NCBI GenBank assembly: GCA_037074705.1
Contig: CM073591.1
Span: 31,228,587 to 31,292,586, forward strand
Source of the DNA: Zhengitettix transpicula
Lineage: Eukaryota; Arthropoda; Insecta; Orthoptera; Tetrigidae
DNA length: 64,000 bases
Direction: 5' to 3'
Below the pieces are notes generated by a model, which was not told the DNA's origin, did no database searches, and saw only the letters and a program-made list of their open reading frames with translations. A program made the translations under genes and the position numbers. Within the stretch, counting starts at the first letter, position 1, and the number at the start of each line of letters is the position of its first letter. This document shows, one piece after another, positions 12,699 to 24,724 of the stretch.

Positions 12699-13208
12699 TC
12701 ATTTACATGCGGGTAAAATCAATAAAGCATACGAATAAATTGCCTCATTTATCCCACACAAGGTTCCCCCGGATCTGATTCGAAGTCGCAACCTTGGATG
12801 TCTGCCTGGAGAAACGAGTTGCTTCCGAATCAGAAATATGGTTACTGGGTAATTAATTTTCATTTCTATTTTGACCCTTAACTCGGCTCGTGGATACAAC
12901 TTCCGGTGTCCAATTTTTTTTCTTCTTGTGTCGTATGATGTTTTGTATGATTTTATTGTCAAAGTGACCATTTTTGTATTGTGAAGATGATGAGTACTAA
13001 GAGAACGTATAGTTGGCGTTGCACGCCATGTTGGCCCGTGGGGCCAGTTTTGCGCCGGGCGGCCATGTTCCCTATTAGATGCTGCGGGGCAGGGCTGGAG
13101 CTGGAGCTGGTCTTTCCATAAGAGGCAGTGCTGGAGGTCACTCCGGATAGCGCGCCTACGCCCCTTGGTTGGAGACAATCCTCGCTGCGTCACACAGCAG
13201 AGATGCAC
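12699..13208 (-). CDS. Unrecognised open frame, doubtful
   Basis: At 169 codons this is the longest uninterrupted frame in the window. I do not recognise it. The first third is rich in Gln, Pro, Arg and Trp, coming from a GC-rich patch (12990-13190) that also keeps a second overlapping minus frame open; the rest is basic and of mixed composition. There is no signal peptide, membrane segment or motif that I can see, and no similar frame elsewhere in the window. It may be chance, an exon, or part of an unknown repeat; the GC patch alone could explain the open frame. Confidence 0.12.
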   Translation of the reverse strand: MHLCCVTQRGLSPTKGRRRAIRSDLQHCLLWKDQLQLQPCPAASNREHGRPAQNWPHGPTWRATPTIRSLSTHHLHNTKMVTLTIKSYKTSYDTRRKKIGHRKLYPRAELRVKIEMKINYPVTIFLIRKQLVSPGRHPRLRLRIRSGGTLCGINEAIYSYALLILPACK

Positions 13209-13743
13209 GAGCCCACGAAGACTCTGCGTCCATGTTGTCTACCTTGTGAATTACGAAAACGTTCGAATGGTATCCTCAAGTGATGCTAAAGCAAGGCCCT
13301 CTACCTTCAACCAAATACTAGAACGTGACATTAACCCAATACAGAAAATATTTGAATTAAAATCCAGTAAGTTTTACGACACGCCTTTTCAATTACGACA
13401 TTACTGACGAGTGGCATGATGACATAAAAAAAAAGTAGAAGAAGAACTTAACCACAAAGTAAAGGCTCATAGATTCTACTTCATTCAACCGTGGCACTTA
13501 GTATATTTAAAGTGAACCTATTGATTATGATGTTGACCATTTCTGACATGATTATAGTGTAAAGATCAGGTTACACGTCAAGTAGTCCAGTCATAACTGG
13601 CATTATGAATACTTGCTATATTTCTTTTTAGAACTGAATGCTTCTCAACATAAAATTTGATTTACGTTCCTCGATCCTAGTTTCTAATGCTCGTTTGGTT
13701 CGTGTCACCTGCTTTTTGTGCGGTGTGTAACAACGGCTCTTGT

Positions 13744-13860
13744 GTTTCTTAAATCACCTGAAGAAAGCAACAAGGATTGCAGAAACGTTGCGTGGTGTTT
13801 CTTTAGAACTTATTTTTGTTTGTTTGTGGACTACTTATTAATCTAATTATTTAACTTTTA
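13744..13860 (+). ncRNA. Hammerhead-type motif in a Penelope-like end
   Basis: Box 1 CTGAAGA (13758-13764) and box 2 GAAACGTT (13782-13789) flank stem II GCAA/TTGC, fully paired. That pair set is a compensated variant of GGGA/TCCC and GGAA/TTCC in the sister copies. Stem I is poor here (ATCAC against GCGTG). The downstream tail CTTATTTTTGTTTG...ACTACTTATTAATCTAATTA matches the arms of the foldbacks at 7367, 39467 and 55583. Confidence 0.6.
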
Positions 13861-13950
13861 AAACGGAAGATAAATAATTTAAACTCAATAAATATGACAA
13901 ACATTCGCCAGGAAATAAAGGAGACACGTAAAATTGCAGAAATAGCTGTG

Positions 13951-13969
13951 AATAATAATAATAATAATA
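13951..13969. repeat. AAT microsatellite
   Basis: Six AAT units in a row. Confidence 0.9.
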
Positions 13970-16119
13970 AAGCTTATACATAATAAGAAGTATTATATTA
14001 AATAATTATGTGTAGGAGTGCACTTATTATATACAGACCTGTTAACACAGTGTTTATGTTCAGTGCATTATGGTAATAAATAAGTCCGTTCATTTGTTCT
14101 TTAAGGATTATAAATTTAATATAACTGATTTTTAATTTCGTAATTTACGTAACAGAACCCTACAGGTTTTTAAACAGTCTCAATAAATAATTTAAAACTC
14201 CAATAGGAAAATCTTTTTTTAAACTTTCTACCAAGGATCTTCTGAGAGAAAATAAATAAATTTCGCGTGTAGAACTATACAGAAAAATTGACAAATTGAA
14301 TCACAATTTTATAAAACAAATAATCATTTTAATATATATTTTTTATAAAAATAAAAAATTAAACTCTCAAATTATATTTTGAAAATGATTTTTTAAAAAA
14401 TTATAATTTAGTTTTTGTAGATGAAAAAGGTGAAGTATCGACCGAAAAACACCTAGGTTTAAAATTAATTAAAATTTTTAATACTAGAGTTTAAAATTAT
14501 ATATTGAGACAGATTCTATGGGGTTGTAGAACATAAATATGTTAATTTTGAAGGCTGACAAACAGAAGGACTAAATTAAAAAAATGTTTCAAAGTTATAA
14601 AAGGTCACTGTAATTCGCCTACGCACCTTGTTCCAGATAATCCTTGCTGAGTTGCAAGATTTCTTTTATCCGAAGCAAAGGCTTCTCAGGACATGAAATT
14701 ATTTGAAATATATCTATTTCTCTTATTCAAATTGACAGTTTTCAAACAGTATTGTTATTCGTGAATACAATTTCCTGAATGGTAAAATTTGAAAGCAGGA
14801 TTCAAGGGAAAATTAGAAATATAAGTAGCTTTAGACGGTAAAGTAAAACTACGAAAGTGAATAATAAGGTGGCAGATAATATTGTGATAAGAGAAGAAGG
14901 AAGATTAAATTCTCCGTTCTGAACATTGAATGAAAGCTCTGTTCGTCTTAACAACGGAATGTTTGTAGCGCCGTGGTTACAATATTTAATGATTGTTTTT
15001 TTATGAAACATGGCCCGTTCTTAAGAATGATTAACGGTACTTAGTATAAAATTTAATTTTGTTTATCACATCAAGTGTGTAACAGAGCTACGAACAAATA
15101 TTTTTTTTCAGAAAAGGTGAGTTTTCTTCCTTCCTCGAGATGTCCGTATTTATCGTAAAATTAACGGAATTGTTTCATAAACTGTGACCGAGTATAAAAT
15201 ATGACAAATTACTTATGACATAAAGTTTAGAAACAATTAATTTTTCATTATTTCAGAATAAAAATTATAATTTCACTCTTTTTCATTGTCATATATTTAC
15301 ATTTAATGTAATTACACGCGCATTAGTTTACACATATATATTTATTATATTAAATATTATTTTATTCTATTATATCATGTTTCTGTTCAATTCTATCGAC
15401 ACAACTTATATAAAATTTTAGAAGTTCCTATCAGTTTTCTGTTCTAACACCAATTGCAATTTGTAAAGTGAAAACTATTCGAGTTGTTCATTTGTATCAA
15501 TTGAAATTATACTTGTGATGATTTATCCAAGACGATATATTACTTACAGCATATAATTTCGTTCCCACGTTCATTTACCAGTTCATCATCTACTGAAGTG
15601 TGTAATTTTTTTAACGATGTAGTCTTCAGAAGAAGAAAAAATAACTTATCAGAAATCACGTTGATCTATCGAATATAAATCAAAGTTTTAAGAGAACGGG
15701 TTCAAGATCAGAGGTGCGTACAGTCATCTATCTTCATCGCAACGCAGAAGAAAATACTCTGCTACCGGTTAATCAATCAACAGAAAGAAAGAAAACTCAG
15801 TCTCTGGCCTTTTAATCATGTAACTTCATTTCAGAAAGACGATATAGTTGAGATTTTTAAAAGAATTCCAATGCTAAAAACGAATTTCCAAAATCAGTCT
15901 TATCATTCTACATAAATTAGCAATTTCATTCAATTTCTTTTTGCCATGAAATGGGGTGTTATTCGTTATTCGTTGCCGTCGGACTTGAGAAAGTAAACTA
16001 TTCAGCTCGTTATAATTGAAACACAGAGTTTTAAAGTCAGAAAGTGACCGCTTCCGGTATATGAAGTATTTCAAAATTATATAATAAACTTCAGGGACTT
16101 ATTCCGTTATCAAAATTTA
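13970..16119. other. No gene seen
   Basis: Very AT-rich, with no coding signal and no repeat family recurring in the window. Confidence 0.6.
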
Positions 16120-16127
16120 GTAAACCT

Positions 16128-16175
16128 TCATATACCTGCAAATATCGAAAATAGTGACGAAACGTTGTATATTTT
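16128..16175 (+). ncRNA. Degenerate hammerhead-like motif
   Basis: Box 2 GAAACGTT (16159-16166) is followed by GTATA, which pairs with TATAC just before CTGCAAA, a damaged box 1. Stem I is therefore longer than in the other copies, while stem II is unclear. It could be a fourth subfamily or a decayed copy. Confidence 0.35.
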
Positions 16176-16747
16176 TTTCAATTATAAATCATTTTATGAA
16201 TTTAAAAGGGTGTGTTTCATTTATAAATTACTCTAAAATAGTCATATACATATATATAAATATATATCTTTATTCAGCTTGTTATTTATACTGAAAATCT
16301 GTGACACGTGGGATGAGATGCAGATTATTGCAAAAATACTTGCCAATCAATCGCGGTAAATCAACTTTTATGACTGTGTTGAAGACACAACTTATCACAT
16401 ATATGTGTTAGTCTTCTAATTGTTTTTTGGCATATTTTAGTGTCAAGTGTTAAAATAACCTAATTATTTCGAGTAGTTCTTTCGTTTTGAGAGTTCGCTA
16501 ATTGTACCAGAATCTTATTTTGGAATAATAAGATTAATTATGTTTTATTCGTGATCAATTAGTATTTTAAAGGAATATAATAAATTACTGTTGATTAAGT
16601 CCCAACCATTCAGATTTTTTTAAACTGTCCCCTTTATTTCAATTAATAAAGTCCACACTCAGTCAAACGCAACACAATACTGTAAGATAATGTAATATTA
16701 TCCAAGTATGTTAATTAAATCAAAAAAATATTTCTGTTTGATATTTT

Positions 16748-16912
16748 GGCAGAGAGAGAGAGAGAGACAGAGCGAGACAGAGAGACAGAGAGAGACAGAG
16801 AGAGACAGAGAGAGACAGAGAGACAGAGCGAGACAGAGAGAGACAGAGAGACAGACAGAGAGAGACAGAGAGACAGACAGGGAGACAGACAGAGAGACAG
16901 AGAGATAGAGAC

Positions 16913-16974
<62 letters not shown>
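16748..16974. repeat. GA/GACA simple-repeat tract (227 bp)
   Basis: GAGA units interspersed with GACA, ending in a pure (GA)n run of about 50 bp. All purines plus occasional C lie on the plus strand. Long frames on both strands (RERE-type on plus, SLSL-type on minus) are artefacts of the repeat and should not be annotated as proteins. Confidence 0.97.
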
Positions 16975-16976
<2 letters not shown>

Positions 16977-18621
16977 AAAGCGTGAGGGGGTAATCTCTGG
17001 GAGATATAACTGTGTCTTTGACGTGTTGAGGAATGTCTTTTTTACTTGCAGAATCACAGAGAACTTTTATCTAAATATTTCAACGAAATATGTGTGTCCA
17101 ATATTTTCGGGACTTTAAAACGGCGGAAAAAAAAGGGAACGTAACGAATTTATTGTTTTGTTAACGTAAAACACAGATCGTACCGGTTTATCATCATATT
17201 AAAAATAAATTTTAACAAGTGTTTCCAGGTTTCACAAGCAAACTGTCAAACCTTTCTCGCACTTAATACAGATGATAGTTTAATTTTCTTTGTGTCACCC
17301 CGGAGGCAAATACAATTAATTTTCACTTCTCTGTGACTTGACATTTTCAGTTATTAAATTAATTTAAAAATAATAATTTCTGTGTCTTGCAAATTGGCAT
17401 CACGGCTGTGCATGTTGTACCTCAGCAAAATTCCGAGGATGATTGCACATTGAAATCTTTACCAAAATAATTGGACTAAGGTTGCGAGAGTGGGGAAGAG
17501 TACGCGAGCAGTTAAGAGAGGGCGTCACTGCAGAGACACTCGGTCGATATTGGCCGCAAATTAGGTGGGAAATTGATAACAAGCACTTCAGGCATTTACG
17601 TGATTAAACGTGCATTCCTGGCGCATCACAGAAACAAAATTCTAACCCATCTCGTAGTTAGCAACGGTGAGGTGCGCGAGGGAAAATAACCACGTTTCAC
17701 AAAGCAACCATACTATTAATATTATATTTTATTCATGGAAACGTAAGTCTCAGTTTTGATACTTTAGGAACAAAATAAAATAAATTGATTGAGATATTTT
17801 AACAGAATAAATATATTTGCCAATAAATGGTTATTTAATATACTTTTACGTTAAATAATTGTACGTTTAAAGGGAGCATAAAGTTTCGATGGAAAAAAAT
17901 AGGTTGATTTAATAAATATATAGAATATAAAAATTACTTATTTATGTCATTGAAATTAAAGTAGGATTATTTGGACAAGTTCCAAATCAAACGTTTAACG
18001 TGATATTTTTTTAAAGAATTTTTTTTGTAAACTGCACGTTATAGACGAATTATTGAACTTAAAACTACATTAAATATACATTTATTGACTTATTGGATAA
18101 TACAATTATTATTTTTGTACGTAAATGTCAGACAATTGTCAATTTCACGCATTATAATTTACTCGTGGCTGATTAATAGGAAATTTACCTAAAATAAAAT
18201 TCAACATATTTATCACTACCTGTCAGTTGTTTTATCCTTTACATAAATCAATCATTAAGAAAAGTGCCTTCTAAATGAGTTAGGTAGTTTGTAGGTAAAT
18301 CTTCTGACGATCTGAGTGACTGAAGGGGTTTCAGCATTTTAATTCGTAGGTAGAGTTTCACCTTTGTTCATGTATCTGGTTGCTTTCCTCTGCTTCATGG
18401 TGTCACTTCCCATGAGCTCGTGCTTGTCGACCGCTAGCTGCTACGGACCTAACAACCTTCATTTTCTTCCCTTTTTCGTCTGAAAACACGGCTTGGAAAC
18501 CACATTTATTTTTAAATTTTTTTTAAGCGGGTCCCAGAAACGGGTACTTTGATATTTGTACAGTGCATTTAAAGTGCTGTGTTTTTTTATGTGATAACTG
18601 AGACACATGTGGTTAATGAAA
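16975..18621. other. No gene seen
   Basis: AT-rich. A slightly GC-richer patch near 17400-17700 has a 60-codon minus frame with no features. Confidence 0.55.
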
Positions 18622-18752
18622 GATAGCCAATTCAGACAAAAAGGGTAATATAAATACTACACAACGTTTCTGGGATCCTTGTTCCTTTCGTCAGGTGCTA
18701 AGAAGAACCTAGAGAAACACAGCTGCACTGGTCAGTTGACAACACACAAAAA
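18622..18752 (-). repeat. Penelope-type hammerhead repeat, single minus copy
   Basis: Complement of the family end: GCCAATTCAGACAAAAAGG, AATATAAATACTACACAACG, then the hammerhead and the block GCACTGGTCAGTTGACAACA. On the minus strand box 1 CTGACGA is at 18694-18688 and box 2 GAAACGTT at 18670-18663. Stem I GCAC/GTGT is kept. Stem II GGAA/TCCC has one A-C mismatch. Confidence 0.7.
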
Positions 18753-19359
18753 AAAAAGAATCTCTGTATCAGAGCTTCAGAAAATTCCTTCGGTTGTTAT
18801 TAATTTTGTAACATTATATGCTAGAGTTTATTTTTTATAAAATGTATTTTAATTAAATGCTTCTTGAATCCTCGTACTGATTTGCCAACTTAAGTGTAGG
18901 ACAGACAGTAACATCCCTAGGGGAAAGGTGGACACAAGTTTCAAAGGAGGAATCTAGAATTTCCGTTCTTAAAAAAAAAAAATTAACCCTCACTAACCTG
19001 AAAGTCGCTAATTGGAAGCAGATGCCGACCTGCCTGGAACACACAATCACCCACTTCATTACAACCTACAATGTGTACAATGAGATCACTAAATATTTAA
19101 CAATTCTATTGACATTGATTCAGGAACTGCATCCTTACAAAAACTGTATTTTATATTTTACTTTCAATCAGTTTATTGTCACGTTTTTATTTTTTAAAAA
19201 AAGTAACAAGCGATATTAATGTTTAATGAAATTGACGTTTCAGTAATTTTCCGTTAGTCTCCAACCTTCATTGCGTTCAACGTTGTACGAAAATGCTGAA
19301 GTTCCAACGCGAGTCATATTCATGCTGTTATTACGTGTTAAGTTTTTTCGGTAAATTTA

Positions 19360-19640
19360 CATTTCGCATTGCGCCCATCCGGGCATATGAAGTTGAAGCT
19401 CAGGGCTGGTCCGCAGTTCCAGGACCATTAGATTAAGCTGAAGATGTCGCGGGTTGATTGCGAGGCCGTGTTCAGCTAATTCAGCTCAACGGGCTCTCGT
19501 GAAATAATTAGGCAGCCTTAATTACTACAACGTACACTAACTTCACCGCAGACTTTGTTTAGTTAATTATGTTTATTCTCTAGGACAGCTCCCTCTGGAC
19601 ATAGTGCGATAATTGAACATCAGGCTTCTGATTACTCTGT
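19360..19640. promoter_or_regulatory. GC-richer block, possible enhancer
   Basis: A non-repetitive block with several homeodomain-like cores (ATTAGATTAAG, AATAATTAGG, CTTAATTAC, TTAGTTAATTATG) and a forkhead-like TTGTTTAG. No frame is open through it. It could be conserved non-coding sequence of a developmental gene outside the window; this is inference. Confidence 0.25.
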
Positions 19641-21855
19641 GCACTCACTTATGAATCACTCACGATAATTTGTTGAAATGTTTGTCTGTAGTCGCTAGAA
19701 ATTTCGTCTCTGGATGATCTTTTATCTACACCGTGGGTGGGTCAGGAGACAGCTCAAAGTATCCACGACAGTCCTGTTAATAATTCATTGACCGGGCTGC
19801 TTTGACGATGATGGTTATGACCTCTTATACATCAGAAGATTCAACGTAAAGTATTTATAAACCCCGGGGAGTTTCGTTAAGTGAAATATAAGTAAAATTA
19901 TATTTGAAGTGTAAATTATATATATTACAATACGTTTTAAGAGAATTTCAGAAAGTTACGGACACCAAATCTGATATAATAAATTCTAGTGATTATTATA
20001 TCAACCTCAGATGGTATCGGTATGATTTTCTCAGAAACTGAGGAGAGTGGAAAGACATTACATTTTAAAATTTCCATATTAAAAGGTTTCTCCGCCCTTC
20101 CTGCTGATGGATGCGTAGGGAACTGTTTAAATGATGATATCCTTTATTAAATTGAAGATTATTCCATAAAATTCCCTTCGTATCATTCATTTATTATTTC
20201 TTGAACCTCTCAGGGGTTGTTTTTTTTGTTAAATGTCCTGTGTACTTTTCAAAGTTCTGTATACTTTGTAAATATCAGTTAACGTGATTTTAATATTCTT
20301 GAGCAATATTAAGACTCTCAAACTAAACCTTACCGTGTGTTTTTCTAATTAAAGTTTGCTGGTAAACCTTTAAATGCCTCATTATACATTATAGTTCATA
20401 ATTTGCAGCTGAAAATGTTTTTATTAAACATTGAGTAACACGGCAGAGTGCAGATATTGAATGATGGGGTTTTCTAAGACTTGAATTTCTTAGAAGAAAA
20501 TTGCTTCGCTAATTATCAAATGTACAAGCACTTGAAAGATTAAACCTCGTGGAGTTTCTGCGTTTCGGTATAAGTTTCGTTACATTTACAAGCGGAAGAA
20601 TAAGCAATGGCATTCCGGAAGCAACGTCGGTCCAATCTCATAGTTGTGTGGTTGATATATTTTCAGTAAAGATATGTGCTGAAGAATATTAACAATTACC
20701 CACAAGGGTTAGTATTAAATTTGAAACGGCCGTAAATTGTGGAAAAAAAATCGAAGTCAGGCTCACACTTTATAGGTGAAAATATGCACACATGCGGGGG
20801 ATAACCGGGTGGGTCAAGGATGTGACCCGTGTCGACCCTATGACACACTTGTGTCGTCATAAAGTGTCACCAGATGCCATGCCATGCCTGGAGAAAGTTG
20901 TTAAGTGGGCAGCTCGAGACGGCTCTAATCTACACAATAGTCGAACCTTTCCCGGGAGAAGTGAGTGACCTGTGGCCTGCTTTCTTGTTTTCCAATATTT
21001 GCGTCGACTCCTCGAGTATGTCGAGATCGTATCCACGGATCCATCGGCGTCAGCTGGAGGATTGCCATAAGAAACCTACTTGATGCAGTACTATATTTCT
21101 CTGTATATTTCGATCAAGTATTTTCATTCCCTCGGAATAAAAATTTCTTCAAAACGTCTACAACAATCGTTTGTTTGACGATAATTTATATCAATTTTTA
21201 GACGAAGCAACAAAAAATAGTCACGTTAGTCCAAATGTGGGTTGTAGTACGGGTGGCGAATTTATTCTGAAGGCCAAATCGTGCATTCTGCCAGGGTAAC
21301 AGCTGATGTTGAGGCGGAGGACAACTTTTTGCCCCGTTGTCTCGGAAACGTATTCCTAAACACACACGGTCAAAATCCCACAAGAACGTTGTGTAAATCT
21401 CATTTGTGAATTCCAGTCATCTTCGATTTTTTTCCCCTTTTTTCTTTAGTAAACCTGTTGGTTTGTCTTCCGTTTCTTATATGTTGTGAATTGGTCGGTA
21501 AATGGTTCTACTACAGTCGCATAACTCCGTCAATAGTTTTTAAAATTATTCTTCAACTTTTACAATCTCGATTTTGATCTGGAGACGACAAACGCGGCTC
21601 GCAGCTGTTTTTATACAGGCTACTGAGTGTCAATTTCATCGCTACCCCGAAGATTAATGCAATGGTCTTTTATCACGACCTTATCAAAAGCCTCGTCAAG
21701 GGAAACCTTATTCTTGTTAACATTCCACATCTGCATTAGTTATAGTACAGATACGTTTAAATTTATTAATCAATTAATACATGTAAAGTTTCGAAATGGT
21801 TAATTGCAGAAGAATTGAGGAAAAAAAATAGTTGATAGAATGGATAAAAAAACTA
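19641..21855. other. No gene seen
   Basis: The stretch 20874-21201 has two overlapping plus-strand frames of about 70-78 codons with no recognisable domain. The remainder is AT-rich. Confidence 0.5.
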
Positions 21856-22115
21856 AGAGGTTCTAAGAAGAATAAATGAGATTTTTCTTGCCTATACATT
21901 TTAGGAGGCAGGCAAACTGGCTCATACACATACTAAGGAAAAATAGTTTATTGCACGACATCATCGAAGGGCAAATGAATGGTGTTCCAGGACGATGATG
22001 AAGAAGAATTCAGCTGCAATGGACAAAGAAGTAGATATTGGGTAATGACGGACGAAGGGCAACTTACAGACCAAGTGCCAGGACATGCCAACTCTTAATA
22101 ATAATAAAGGGTAAT
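21856..22115 (+). pseudogene. Non-LTR retrotransposon C-terminus, degraded
   Basis: With frame changes the sequence gives VLRRINE, then RRQANWLIHILRKNSLLHD and IIEGQMNG, followed by a GRR-rich basic tail and an ATYRPSARTCQ stretch. The ANW-x-x-H-x-LR-x-N-x-LL-x-D-x-IEG pattern is typical of the extreme C-terminus of one group of insect non-LTR retrotransposons, downstream of the reverse transcriptase. The same pattern recurs at 55950-56660. It is interrupted by stops and shifts and ends near (AAT)n, so it is a 5'-truncated dead copy. Confidence 0.6.
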
Positions 22116-23386
22116 ATCGTGGTGCGTCCCCATGAATGTCCTTCTGCTCAGGAATTGTGTTATCGCTGCACTAATATCGACTTTTTCCTAAGTGTCTTTA
22201 ATGTTGTTCAGTTAAAATGGACGCCATGAAAGAACTGCGTAACCTGAAAGATTTAACAAAACCCAGTTGCCAATATTCACTAAAATTTTCCAGTATCATC
22301 GCACAACTACTGCTTCATTAAGTAAAATACTTGTACACATCTGAAAAAATTTATTTACAACCAGAATTATCGATCGTCACGATTCACAAATTTTAACGTG
22401 ACACCTCGGTCGTTCAGTTCGTGGTGCTTGTAAATTTTCTCCACGACGCACAGATAATTTTTGCCGGTTTGGGAAACTCGTTATTAAGTTAGACGTGGAT
22501 GTTTGAATGCATAAATACCGTACGACGATTGAGTTTGCTTTCATGACCGTTGGGGATTTCCCGTCCCTAATTAGTGTGAAAGCAACTGTGAGCCTTGAGG
22601 GCAATGAACAACGTCGCCCCAGGTCAGCACAATTTGGACACTCAAAATTTGAAGGGAACGACTTGTTGATTATTCACATACAGAAAACATTTCTAAACAC
22701 TATGAGGAAAAGTGTTTTTTTTTCAATTTCAAGAAATTGGAAGTTTTTGAGTGCGTAGTAAAAATGATTACAATTTACGTGTACTGCTTGCGCACAAATG
22801 AGTGGTAGAAGTTGGCCATGGAGGAAAAAAGAACGCATAAATAAAAATACAACTACTTGTAGATTGAAGAAACCAGTGCAAACTTTTATAAATGAATATC
22901 AGGTGTGTGAACTCAAATTGGCAATAGTTTGCGTATAATAGACAGCCCTCTATTGGATACTCAACGTGGGCATGTAAAGCTGAATTGGTCAAACTACTGG
23001 GGAAGAAATTGGCAGATAGTTATTCTAGTCTTGAAGAGAATGATCATCACAATCGGTGGGGGTTGATCAGCAGCGATTTCAGTGACGCACGACTGCTTCA
23101 GAGGATAGCTACCAAGTAGAGTGATAATTATTGATGATAAATTAATCACACACATCGTGAAAGATTCAACAAATTCCAGTTCCCGATATTCATTACCTGA
23201 TTTCAGAAAATTTCTTCTCAAGACTACACGAGCCTTCCACTCACTTGGGCATAAAAGGTGTTTAGAAGATTGTACGCAGACATTTCTTCGAAGGGCATTT
23301 ACGAAGTCTCATATTGATACCATATTACAAGGTAAATAATGCCTCCTATAGAGGTTATATAGTTAATACTTTAAAAACATTATCTA
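22116..23386. other. No gene seen
   Basis: Short frames (22507-22758, 22377-22604, 23121-23339) overlap on opposite strands and carry no motif I can identify. Confidence 0.5.
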
Positions 23387-23980
23387 TCTATATAATAAAA
23401 AAGGATGTATATTTGTATGTATGTATGTATGTATTTACGTTAATTTCTGTACAAATTTAAAAGCGTGGATAGATTGCAACAAAAATTGGTACACAAATTC
23501 TTCAAAACACGAGAACCGGTACTGTGAGGGTGAGAAACGCCTAGTATACATGTGGAAAGAATTATAATTAAAAACCGTGATCATTAAATTACTGCGCGCC
23601 AAGAGACAATGACGTCACGCGAGAGAGAGACGTTACTACGCAACGAACAAAGGAAATATCTCCTTTATTAGGAATGAAATAAAGCAGAAAAATATTTTCT
23701 TTAAATAAAAAGTATAATTTTATACAGAAATATTCCATCGAATGATAATAAAGAAGAATACGAATTACTTTACCATCCTTGGGGAAAATGTAAGTTAATT
23801 TTCGCGCTATATTAGTTGTGAGTCTAGCTAACAATTTCATCAATGTAATATTTCTTAATGTATGAAGACTGAGTGACGATTATATCCTGAAGTACTCAAG
23901 GAATATATTTAAGTATTCAATTAAATACTTTTTCGAGTTTATATAAATAAGTACACGAGCAACGCCGGACACCCAGCTAG
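23387..23980 (+). mobile_element. Short non-autonomous Helitron-like element
   Basis: It starts with TCTATATAATAAAAAAGGAT after an A and ends with GCAACGCCGGACACCCAGC then TAG before a T. The ends match those of the 5.78-kb element at 28427 (TCTTATAAATAAAAAAGAG and GCAACGCCGGGCACCCAGC then TAG). A TC start, a CTAG end, insertion between A and T and absence of a target duplication are Helitron features. The interior (TTGCAACAAAAATTGG, GGGTGAGAAACGCCTA) is homologous to the monomer of the large element. There is no coding frame for Rep/helicase. The 3' hairpin is weaker here than in the large element. Confidence 0.65.
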
Positions 23981-24724
23981 TATTTAATATTTTTATGATT
24001 GCTTTTCGCCCACGAAAACTTTAAAGACAGTTATTTCATTCTTAAAACAAAACAAAAAGAGTTGTTTACATTGGTTTGAGTGTGAATTGTTGGAGATTTA
24101 AAAATGTTAGAAGTTGATTTTAAAAGGAAAAATAATTTAATACGGCATTAATTACCTTCTTTGCTACACAGAATTATAAATGTAAGGAAATTGTTTGCAG
24201 AAAATTATAACATTTTAAATTGCTCTGTCTTGAGATACTAGAAACTAGTAAACTGCCAGTTTATAATTCTGTCAATTTGTTGTAACGGAAATTTATACTC
24301 ATGTATAGAAATATAAGTAATTATATGGTACAACACAGAAAAAATTATCCGTGAGCTAGACACTTTTATTCTCATTGATCGAAATTAAAAGAAAAATCCC
24401 CGAAACTTTTAATAAAATAACTTAAAATTAACAATAACGAATGTATGTAATTTACTTGACTGTTATCTGACTGCCACAGTTAGTTTAATTAATTTATCAA
24501 TTCTGAGTAAGCAGTGTTATCTGTTGTCACTGGAATTCAATTAGCATAATTTACTTATTACAGGTGGGAAGTTGTTACAACCAATAGACTGCGATTAACT
24601 TACCTATTACTAGTGGGAAATTATCATCAATAGGCTACGATTAATTATTACAATAGGAAGTAAATTGTATTCGTGTTTACGTGTTGTAGTCCCTCAATTG
24701 AGGACTAATGAAAAATAAATATAT
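23981..24724. other. No gene seen
   Basis: AT-rich DNA without a coding or repeat signal. Confidence 0.6.

Noticed and set aside
16698..17057. Long open frames of Ser/Leu or Arg/Glu repeats on both strands
   Set aside because: They come from the GA/GACA simple repeat; no non-repetitive coding sequence.
23401..23440. GTAT direct repeats as a CRISPR-like or satellite array
   Set aside because: Simple microsatellite at a Helitron-like 5' end; no spacers.
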